A stretch of DNA of 21,412 bases from an uncultured Lachnospiraceae bacterium. Lineage in GTDB: Bacteria > Bacillota > Clostridia > Lachnospirales > Lachnospiraceae. The notes under the pieces were generated by a model that saw nothing but the letters and a program-made list of their open reading frames with translations, made no database searches and was not told the origin of the DNA. The stretch lies in contig CAJUMJ010000006.1 in NCBI GenBank assembly GCA_910587095.1, forward strand, positions 1-21,412, read 5' to 3'. How positions within the stretch are numbered: position 1 is the stretch's first letter; every line of letters begins with the position of its first letter. Below, piece by piece: positions 1 through 5,626 of this stretch. Both the position numbers and the translations under genes were made by a program.

Positions 1-7
1 CTTTTTC

Positions 8-37
8 ATCAAATGTATTGACCGCTATGTATTTGAT
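8..37. repeat. Imperfect inverted repeat near the resolvase gene
   Basis: Arms ATCAAAT (8-14) and ATTTGAT (31-37) are separated by 16 bases that hold two further AT pairs. It lies about 70 bases past the end of the serine resolvase gene. Small serine recombinases bind imperfect inverted repeats of about this size, so it could be one res/crossover half-site pair. The region is AT-rich and chance is a real alternative. Confidence 0.25.
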
Positions 38-107
38 CGCTTTTCAATATGCCCTGACAACTTAAAATACAGGCACCAAAATACGGTATGGAATAAATCT
101 TCACTTT

Positions 108-746
108 TTATTGATTTATTACCTTGTCACACCCCTGCAAACAATGCTGACTTTTTGTTTTTTCGTCTTTTTCATTGTCCTTCTGCTCTTTGTATTGCTT
201 CAACTTTTTATAGGCTGTTGTCCTGCACACGCTCATTAGTTCCGCCGCCTGTGTGCCTGTAATCTCACCTTTTATCCATTTCTCACATATCAGAGATAAA
301 TTGTCTACCTCGATTGGCTTGCGCCCCTTGTATTTTCCCTCCTGTTTTGCAATCTCTATCCCTTCCGCCTGTGCTTCTAAAATATAGGCGCGTTGAAATT
401 CATAGATTGCACCGATAACCGTTATCATCAGTTTTCCCATTGAGGTGGATGTGTCGAAATTTTCTTTAAGTGATATCAGCTTGACCGACTTGCCGTTAAA
501 TTCCTGTATCAGTCTTAACAAGTCCTCTACACTCCTGCTGAGCCGCGACCAGTCCACAACGTAAACCACATCACCCTCCCTCACAAATTCCCTAAGTTTC
601 TGTAGTTCTGTCCTTACGACATTCTTTCCGCTGGCTTTGTCTATATACCATTTGGTTATCCCATATTTTTTAAGCATTTCCACTTGTCTTTCCTCGTTCT
701 GCTCTACCGTGCTTACACGGACATAAGCGATCGTCTCACCTGCCAT
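108..746 (-). CDS. Small serine recombinase (resolvase/invertase family)
   Basis: A 212-residue site-specific recombinase. The N-terminal catalytic domain starts IAYVRVST, with the nucleophile at about Ser12, followed by the arginine-rich motif DWSRLSRS (about residues 84-91) that is typical of resolvase active sites. A long helix then leads to GRKPIE and a C-terminal helix-turn-helix (about 145-190) like that of Hin/Tn3-type enzymes. Length fits the small-serine class. The ATG at 746 is chosen because AAGGAGG lies 10 bases upstream; the reading frame stays open to 815 but has no ribosome site there. Partners (res sites, transposase) are not visible in the window. The gene lies in AT-rich DNA that disrupts a chromosomal gene, so it probably belongs to a mobile element or plasmid-derived segment. 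Confidence 0.92.
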   Translation of the reverse strand: MAGETIAYVRVSTVEQNEERQVEMLKKYGITKWYIDKASGKNVVRTELQKLREFVREGDVVYVVDWSRLSRSVEDLLRLIQEFNGKSVKLISLKENFDTSTSMGKLMITVIGAIYEFQRAYILEAQAEGIEIAKQEGKYKGRKPIEVDNLSLICEKWIKGEITGTQAAELMSVCRTTAYKKLKQYKEQKDNEKDEKTKSQHCLQGCDKVINQ

Positions 747-894
747 ATGCTTACCCCCTCCTTTGTATTGATGAAAAAAGACTCTGCTAACAGAGTCCTT
801 TTCCATGATTGACAAAGAAAAAATCTTTCTCTATACTAATCTTGGCCTTTGTAGCCCAGTTTTGGTAATAATCGCAATTACTTAAAAATTGCCT

Positions 895-915
895 TGGCAA
901 AAAAGAGGTTTGCCA
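895..915. promoter_or_regulatory. Inverted repeat and possible promoter before the small peptide
   Basis: TGGCAAA (895-901) and TTTGCCA (909-915) form a perfect 7-base inverted repeat with a 7-base centre. The sequence TTGGCA (894-899) could serve as a -35, with a weak TATAC-like -10 at about 918-923. It sits 35 bases before the start of the 43-residue peptide, where an operator or promoter would be expected. Operator function is inferred. Confidence 0.35.
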
Positions 916-949
916 CAGTATACCCAAACTCGGTGAAAGGAGTGGTACT

Positions 950-1081
950 ATGTTAAACAAGTACCAGATTATTGTATTAACTATTGTGGCTCTACATGTT
1001 TTGACGTTTGTTGCTATTTACTGTATGTATCCCATACAAAGTATATTGGCGACCATAATATTTGTAAAGCATAACAGTTAA
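950..1081 (+). CDS. 43-residue hydrophobic peptide, type I toxin-like
   Basis: A short reading frame encoding MLNKYQIIVLTIVALH and onward, 43 residues. AAAGGAG (936-942) lies 7 bases before the ATG, which is an ideal ribosome site. Residues about 7-25 form one strongly hydrophobic membrane segment, a second hydrophobic stretch follows Pro28, and the tail KHNS is polar and basic. Ten bases after the stop there is a strong intrinsic terminator, so the transcript is a compact single-gene message of under about 250 bases. That layout (short message, one membrane helix, charged tail, tight terminator, mobile DNA) is shared by membrane toxins of type I toxin-antitoxin systems such as TxpA, BsrG and Fst. 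I recognise no sequence family and see no convincing antisense promoter. It could also be a leader or other membrane peptide. Confidence 0.6.
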   Translation: MLNKYQIIVLTIVALHVLTFVAIYCMYPIQSILATIIFVKHNS

Positions 1082-1090
1082 TGCAGAGGG

Positions 1091-1124
1091 AGTAGGACTT
1101 TACCAGAGTCCTACTTCTTTTTCT
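1091..1124 (+). terminator. Intrinsic terminator of the 43-residue peptide gene
   Basis: AGTAGGACT (1091-1099) pairs perfectly with AGTCCTACT (1107-1115) around a 7-base loop, followed by the T-rich run TCTTTTTCTTT. It is a 9-bp stem ten bases after the peptide stop codon. Confidence 0.88.
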
Positions 1125-1372
1125 TTATCAATCAATATAAAAATTAAAAATCACCTATTATTATTTATTTGTCTTTTTAATTGCTCTGATTATTCTCTAA
1201 TGTTCATTATTGTAATTAAGTACTATTACTCATTTTACTGTTCATTTAGCCTATACCTTAAACATACACTCCCCATTCCATCGGAATTGTCCATTTTACA
1301 TTGCATTTTGTGTAAACTAAACATAAAAAATAAATATATACACTTTTTATTTTTAAGCACTTGTTAAAGTCG

Positions 1373-1417
1373 AAAATAAAAAGATACCGCCTGCAACTTT
1401 CCGGCAGTCGGTATCTT
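1373..1417 (-). terminator. Intrinsic terminator of the minus-strand peptide operon
   Basis: On the minus strand AAGATACCG pairs with CGGTATCTT (1409-1417 with 1381-1389), with an inner CTGC/GCAG stem, followed by TTTTTATTTT. It is placed 16 bases after the stop codon of the 47-residue peptide. It faces the plus-strand peptide terminator across about 250 bases of AT-rich DNA (1125-1372) in which I see no gene. Confidence 0.88.
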
Positions 1418-1432
1418 CTGACCTTACGGCTG

Positions 1433-1576
1433 TTATTGTTCCCCAAAATCGTCCAATAACTTCTGTATCTCCACAAACTTGAATACCATCTGTGCAAATG
1501 CTTTCAACAGATATGCAATAGCGCATAAATCAATCAAAGCAAGCGAAACACCGCATAATACAATGAGTCCGTCCAT
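1433..1576 (-). CDS. 47-residue hydrophobic peptide
   Basis: Encodes a 47-residue peptide beginning MDGLIVLCGVSLALID. AAGGAGG lies 5 bases before the ATG at 1576, which makes translation likely; a longer version starting at 1618 lacks a ribosome site. Residues about 3-25 are a single hydrophobic membrane segment. The tail (about 28-47) is amphipathic and ends in acidic residues, DDFGEQ. It follows the 166-residue gene by 57 bases on the same strand and ends at a strong terminator, so the two are probably co-transcribed. Size and shape resemble holin-like or type I toxin peptides, but I recognise no family. It may also be a membrane accessory to the upstream protein. Confidence 0.6.
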   Translation of the reverse strand: MDGLIVLCGVSLALIDLCAIAYLLKAFAQMVFKFVEIQKLLDDFGEQ

Positions 1577-1633
1577 GTTGACCTCCTTGTGTGAAGGGGT
1601 GTCTCCCGACACCCCCACCCCCGCCCCCTGTCT

Positions 1634-2134
1634 TTACTGTTTCTGTTCTGTTTTCTTTGACTCTGCTTTCTTCTCCGGCTTAGCTGTCCTGCCCTCCAAA
1701 ACGGGAAGTACCACCTTTTCATTCTCCAGTTTTGCCCCGCCGAATACCAGACCCATCGACAGGAACATTTTCAGCATATCCTCTGTCACGACCTTACGTT
1801 CCCACTTGGTAGAGATAATCTCATAACCGCTGTCCGCCTTGCCGGTCACGATGTAAGCCACGTTCGCCACACAGTTTTCGTCTTCAAGCATGGGTGTGTA
1901 ATTGTTTACATGGCGGTGTTCCATCAGATTTCTCATAAAGAAATTTTTGTCCAGTACCAGTTCCTCATCGTCTCCAACCACCAAACCATGAATCGGATCG
2001 CCTTTTAACAGTGCCGCCTTGATCTCCTTGGCTGTCATCTCAACGACCTCGCCTTTGTCCTTGTTCCAGAGTTCAAACCCGATTTCCCGATTTCCCAACA
2101 TTGTCCTCAATACCGCTACCTTTGTCATGCACAT
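1634..2134 (-). CDS. Uncharacterised 166-residue mobile-element protein
   Basis: A soluble-looking protein of 166 residues that I do not recognise. It starts MCMTKVAVLRTMLGNREIGF. GGAGG lies 8 bases before the ATG at 2134, so this start is well supported. The body is mixed alpha/beta, with acidic stretches such as VVGDDEELVLDKNFF. The last 20 or so residues are a lysine/glutamate-rich, probably disordered tail (KPEKKAESKKTEQKQ). There is no signal peptide or membrane segment. It is the upstream gene of a presumed two-gene unit with the 47-residue membrane peptide. Its location in AT-rich accessory DNA beside a serine recombinase suggests element cargo. Function unknown. Confidence 0.75.
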   Translation of the reverse strand: MCMTKVAVLRTMLGNREIGFELWNKDKGEVVEMTAKEIKAALLKGDPIHGLVVGDDEELVLDKNFFMRNLMEHRHVNNYTPMLEDENCVANVAYIVTGKADSGYEIISTKWERKVVTEDMLKMFLSMGLVFGGAKLENEKVVLPVLEGRTAKPEKKAESKKTEQKQ

Positions 2135-2227
2135 ACTCTTTTCCTCCGTTTTCTACGTTTTTTTGTTTCATTTCTTAACTACAACTAAATTCTAACGCTG
2201 AAAAAATGTGGTGTCTGTAGTGGGAAT

Positions 2228-2270
2228 AGCCAGAGTTTACGCGCAATGTTGTACGAAGTGACGGCTGGCT
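2228..2270. repeat. Intergenic inverted repeat between element genes
   Basis: AGCCAG (2228-2233) and CTGGCT (2265-2270) bracket 31 bases in the 146-base gap between the 130- and 166-residue genes. The stretch from about 2215 to 2275 is noticeably less AT-rich than the DNA around it. No ribosome-bound reading frame is visible. It may be part of a leader or a dispersed repeat; function unknown. Confidence 0.3.
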
Positions 2271-2280
2271 TGCTTTCAAT

Positions 2281-2661
2281 CTATCTTTTTCTTTTCATGT
2301 GTTTCCCTTTTCTCCCGCGGTGAAATAATAACCCTTTCCCTGCTCCGTTTCTGCCAATCACGCGGGCGCGGCTGTTGGCGGATTTTTCCATATGTATAAA
2401 CATATCCCGTATATCGCAGCTTATCTCCTTTATCACGCACACCGCATCAGCCGACAGGAAATCTTTCTGTGTCCCAAAGTCATTTTCCAATAACACGGAA
2501 ACGACGATCACTTTCTCCATGCCCTTCAGAATCTTTTCCCATTGCACTTCCGATAATTCAACGCTCACTATAATCTGTCCTCCATGTAAAAATTTGATAA
2601 AACCGGGGTAGGTGAAAAGACCGCCCTCCTTCCCTATGCCGGATTGTCGTGATAACCGCAT
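2281..2661 (-). CDS. Uncharacterised small basic protein of the mobile region
   Basis: Encodes about 126 residues. The frame can also start at a GTG at 2673, but the ATG at 2661 has a weak GGTGA-type site in front, so the start is uncertain. The N-terminal half looks like a folded domain (sequences such as GGQIIVSVELSEVQWEKIL and VIVVSVLLENDFG). The C-terminal 30 residues are very basic, RGRKGKHMKRKR, as in nucleic-acid-binding tails. I recognise no family. Codon use and base composition match the other accessory genes, and it lies upstream of the 166-residue gene on the same strand. Low-evidence gene: the frame is open and plausible, but the weak start leaves room for doubt. Confidence 0.45.
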   Translation of the reverse strand: MRLSRQSGIGKEGGLFTYPGFIKFLHGGQIIVSVELSEVQWEKILKGMEKVIVVSVLLENDFGTQKDFLSADAVCVIKEISCDIRDMFIHMEKSANSRARVIGRNGAGKGLLFHRGRKGKHMKRKR

Positions 2662-2673
2662 AAACTTTATCAC

Positions 2674-3067
2674 CGGTGAATTATAATTGTGAAATACTAA
2701 GGTATCTTATGATATCAGACTGAAACCATGCCCTTGACACGCTTGCCCATAAGACAATATTGCCTTTATTGATTTTTCCCATTTCTCAATTATCCCGTAG
2801 AGAATGTACTATAATCTAATTTGACTGGTTACATAAAATACCCTCACCTATCCCTGTTTCTAACAGGGTGTGAGGGTAACGCTGAATCGTCATAATGGCA
2901 ACGATTTTTATTATGTGCCTTATATTACAATATTTTGGTCATCTATAAGCCTAATATCTCATATGGCTGCCCAATGGTCTTATATTTTCGTGGCTCCAGT
3001 TTTATCACCAGTTCCCTATACAGATACCTCTTTTTTCTCCCCTGTTCCCCATTACTTAAAACCATAG
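2674..3067. other. Non-coding stretch ending at the gene break, with a long hairpin
   Basis: I see no supported gene here. A conspicuous two-part hairpin lies at 2839-2878: TACCCTCAC (2839-2847) pairs with GTGAGGGTA (2870-2878), and inside it CCCTGTT (2852-2858) pairs with AACAGGG (2862-2868) around a 3-base loop. Read on the minus strand the stem is followed by TTTTATG, so it could terminate leftward transcription. There is no T-run on the plus strand. The stretch ends where homology to the SpoIID-like gene begins, so it probably contains the right end of the inserted element or a deletion join. Confidence 0.5.
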
Positions 3068-3658
3068 GTTTCTCTGTACAGGAACAAAGGCTATAACTTC
3101 ACCATCACTTCCTCCACCGCCTACGACCAGAAATGGATACGCGGACGCAACATCTACAAAAATATCGACAGACTGGTGGACTCTATTTTCGCAAACTATC
3201 TCTCCCGTCCCGGCGTGCGCCAGCCCATCTTCACCTCCTACTGCGACGGGCGCAATGTAACCTGCAACGGCCTTAGCCAGTGGGGGTCCAAGTATCTTGG
3301 CGACGAGGGCTATTCTCCGATCCAGATTATCCGCTACTACTACGGCAGCGATATGTATATCAACACCGCCGTTGCCGTCTCCGGCGTTCCCTCCTCCTGG
3401 CCCGGTTACAACTTAACCGTCGGCGCTTCCGGGGATAAGGTGCTGCAGATCCAGCAACAGCTAAACCGCATCGCCCAAAATTACCCAGCCATCCCGAGAG
3501 TCACCGCGGACGGCGTCTACGGCCCCCGCACCGCCGAGTCGGTCAGGGTATTCCAGCGCGTCTTCAATCTGCCTCCAAGCGGAATCGTGGACTACCCGAC
3601 ATGGTATAAGATTTCGGAAATCTACGTGGCTGTGAGCCGCATTTCCGAGCCGGGGTGA
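3068..3658 (+). pseudogene. 3' remnant of a SpoIID-like/peptidoglycan-binding protein gene
   Basis: Only the C-terminal part of a cell-wall or spore-coat-associated protein survives. The in-frame coding sense begins at about 3068, directly after a TAG at 3065, with residues LYRNKGYNFTIT. The motif GLSQWGSKYLGDEGYSPIQI followed by IRYYYG is the characteristic end of the SpoIID/LytB domain. A PG_binding_1 domain (about residues 85-150 of the remnant, DGVYGPRTAESVRVFQ) completes the protein, which ends naturally at 3658. An internal GTG at 3176 opens a shorter frame, but no good ribosome site is visible. The loss of the whole N-terminal part coincides with the switch to AT-rich element DNA, so the gene was interrupted or deleted there. 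It is unlikely to make the full enzyme-like protein. Confidence 0.8.
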
Positions 3659-3686
3659 AACGTTCCGCCTCTGCTTATACACACAA

Positions 3687-3722
3687 AAAGGGACACTCCG
3701 TTTGTGCAGCGAGTGTCCCTTT
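3687..3722. terminator. Bidirectional terminator between convergent genes
   Basis: AAAGGGACACTC (3687-3698) pairs perfectly with GAGTGTCCCTTT (3711-3722) around a 12-base loop. A-run and T-run flanks allow it to work in both directions. It lies between the remnant wall gene (+) and the macrodomain gene (-). Confidence 0.88.
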
Positions 3723-3739
3723 CCCGTACTTCCGGTCCG

Positions 3740-4618
3740 TCAGCGATCAAATCGGCAATGACGGGACGCACGGAGCAATCTCTCGTATATTTCCCGGTCG
3801 CCATCCTTAAACACATTAAAAATCACCCTGTCCACCGCATCGGCGTGCTCTCTCAAAAAATCCGCCACGGTCTTCACCGCGATCTGCGCCGCTTCCTCAT
3901 TCGGGAAATGGAACTCCCCTGTTGAAATGCAGCAGAAAGCCACAGAACGGACTGCGTTTTTGGCGCAGCACTTTAAAACGCTTTCATAACATCTGCGCAG
4001 GTCTTCTCTCAATGCGTCCGTCAGTTCCCCGTATACGATCGGCCCCACGGTATGAATCACATAGTCGCATGGCAGATTGTACGCCTTTGTCAGCAAAGCC
4101 GTTCCGACAGGCTCCTCATACTGTCTGCCGTAACGCATCCTCTTTTCCTGCATGATCTTGCTGCACGCCTCCCTAAGCTGCATCCCCGCCGCACTGTGGA
4201 TCGCATTGTCGATGCACCTGTGACATGGAATGAAACAGCCGAGCATCTGCGAGTTGGCGGCGTTTACGATGGCGCCCGCCTGCAGCCGCGTGATGTCGCC
4301 CTGCCAGAGGGATATCTTGTCCTCAAAAGCCGGCTGCGCATCGTCGCCATCCTGCCCGCCAAACGCTTCCCGGATAGTGGGGATCTGCGCAAGCGTCACG
4401 ATTCCCTTCTCTTCACGCTCCTGCCGCAGATAATCGTCCTGCGCCGAAAGAAGCGTCTCGGAAAGTTTCCCCGGCATACGGATGTTCATAAGAGAGCGTA
4501 TGATCTGTCTCTTCTGCGCCGGACCGTAACCTTCTGTTTTCAGATTTCGATACTCTGCTGAGTCTGCTTTTAATTGTTCCAGTAAAATGTCTGTCAAATC
4601 GATCTCATCTGTTTTCAC
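3740..4618 (-). CDS. Macrodomain protein, zinc-type ADP-ribosyl hydrolase
   Basis: A 292-residue protein predicted to remove ADP-ribose from modified protein. An N-terminal helical extension (about 1-95) precedes the macrodomain. The ADP-ribose-binding segment is QGDITRLQAGAIVNAANS (106-123). It is followed by GCFIPCHRCIDNAIHSAAG, the Cys/His cluster of the zinc-containing macrodomain subclass (candidate ligands Cys128, His133, Cys135; Cys132 is an extra cysteine). The later motif CISTGEFHFP is the second loop of the ligand pocket. Start is GTG at 4618, with AGGAGG 9 bases upstream. In staphylococci and streptococci such proteins sit with a SirTM ADP-ribosyltransferase and lipoylation genes. 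None of these partners is next to it here. It is divergent from the EFR1 ferredoxin gene. Confidence 0.9.
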   Translation of the reverse strand: MKTDEIDLTDILLEQLKADSAEYRNLKTEGYGPAQKRQIIRSLMNIRMPGKLSETLLSAQDDYLRQEREEKGIVTLAQIPTIREAFGGQDGDDAQPAFEDKISLWQGDITRLQAGAIVNAANSQMLGCFIPCHRCIDNAIHSAAGMQLREACSKIMQEKRMRYGRQYEEPVGTALLTKAYNLPCDYVIHTVGPIVYGELTDALREDLRRCYESVLKCCAKNAVRSVAFCCISTGEFHFPNEEAAQIAVKTVADFLREHADAVDRVIFNVFKDGDREIYERLLRASRHCRFDR

Positions 4619-4642
4619 AAATACCTGCCTCCTGCCGTACTG

Positions 4643-4671
4643 TTGAATTTTGTCCTTATTGATGATATACT
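4643..4671 (+). promoter_or_regulatory. Promoter of the EFR1 ferredoxin gene
   Basis: TTGAAT (4643-4648) and TATACT (4666-4671) are separated by 17 bases, close to the sigma-A consensus. The predicted start near 4678 leaves a leader of about 60 bases. Confidence 0.65.
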
Positions 4672-4738
4672 TTTGTCATATTATATCAGAAATTACTTCA
4701 CCTTTGGCAAAAACAGCACAAGCGAAAGGAGTCCGGCT

Positions 4739-5503
4739 ATGTCCGTTTACAATATCACATTTTCCCCTACAGGAGGCACGAAAAAAGCGGCGGATCTGTT
4801 CGTCAGTTCCTTCTGCCCCCAAAGCACCTGCATTGATCTCACCGACCCTTGCGAGGATTTTTCCGCCTTTTCCTTCCATGAGGAGGATATCTGCATCGTA
4901 TCCGTTCCCTCCTACGGCGGTCGGGTTCCCGCCATCGCCGTATCACGTTTACAGAAGATGCGCGGAAACGGTGCAAAAGCAGTGCTCATAGCCGTTTACG
5001 GAAACCGGGCTTATGACGATACCTTTGTGGAATTGCAGGATACGTTGACCGCTTCCGGGTTTACCCCTGTCGCTGCCGTCGCCGCCATTGCGGAGCATTC
5101 CATCATGCGACAGTTTGCCGCAGGGCGTCCTGACGCGCAGGATGAAAAAGAGCTTGCCGATTTCGCAGGAGCGATCCGTTCCAAAATGGAGTCCGGAGAA
5201 TTGTCCGCCTGCCTGAACCTGCCCGGAAACCGTCCCTACCGTGAATACGGCGGTGTCCCCATGAAACCCCAGGCCGGAAAAGATTGTACCGGATGCGGAC
5301 TTTGCGCCGGAAAATGTCCTGTCAAAGCTATAGACGTTTCCGATCCCTCAAAAACCGACACCAAACGCTGTATCTCCTGTATGCGCTGCGTCGCCGTCTG
5401 TCCCCAAAAATCCCGGAGTGTCAGCAAAGCGCTCCTTGCCGCAGGCAGTATGAAGTTGAAAAAAGCTTGCAGCGGTTACCGGAAAAACGAATTGTTTCTG
5501 TAA
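4739..5503 (+). CDS. EFR1-type flavodoxin/ferredoxin fusion
   Basis: A 254-residue cytoplasmic electron carrier. The N-terminal flavodoxin-like domain begins ITFSPTGGTKKAA (FMN phosphate loop) and continues with SVPSYGGRVP. The C-terminal part carries two 4Fe-4S motifs: CTGCGLCAGKCP and CISCMRCVAVCP. The ATG at 4739 is preceded by AAAGGAG with 7 bases spacing; an upstream in-frame start at 4643 lies inside the promoter and is rejected. The family (EFR1, EF-hand-free iron-sulfur flavodoxin) is common in anaerobic Clostridia, where the redox partner is usually unknown. The gene is monocistronic, with its own promoter and a bidirectional terminator shared with htpG. Confidence 0.92.
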   Translation: MSVYNITFSPTGGTKKAADLFVSSFCPQSTCIDLTDPCEDFSAFSFHEEDICIVSVPSYGGRVPAIAVSRLQKMRGNGAKAVLIAVYGNRAYDDTFVELQDTLTASGFTPVAAVAAIAEHSIMRQFAAGRPDAQDEKELADFAGAIRSKMESGELSACLNLPGNRPYREYGGVPMKPQAGKDCTGCGLCAGKCPVKAIDVSDPSKTDTKRCISCMRCVAVCPQKSRSVSKALLAAGSMKLKKACSGYRKNELFL

Positions 5504-5578
5504 TCAAAACCCCTCCGCTATACATACAACTGCCGGAGTATTCTTTTCGCACATGAAAGAAACCTCCCTTTCAGGAAA

Positions 5579-5622
5579 AGAGACAGGGTAAAAGCCGTTC
5601 CCCGGCTCTCTGCCCTGTCTCT
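5579..5622. terminator. Bidirectional terminator of EFR1 gene and htpG
   Basis: AGAGACAGGG (5579-5588) pairs with CCCTGTCTCT (5613-5622), with an inner AGCCG/CGGCT stem. Read on the minus strand it is followed by TTTTCC and lies 4 bases after the htpG stop; read on plus it closes the EFR1 message. Confidence 0.85.
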
Positions 5623-5626
5623 CAAA

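Noticed and set aside
1258..1497. 79-residue minus-strand frame between the two small peptides
   Set aside because: It covers the terminator and the end of the 47-residue peptide, and lacks a ribosome site.
2870..3067. 65-residue plus-strand frame before the wall-gene remnant
   Set aside because: No ribosome site, it begins inside a hairpin, and it ends at the gene break. Probably chance.
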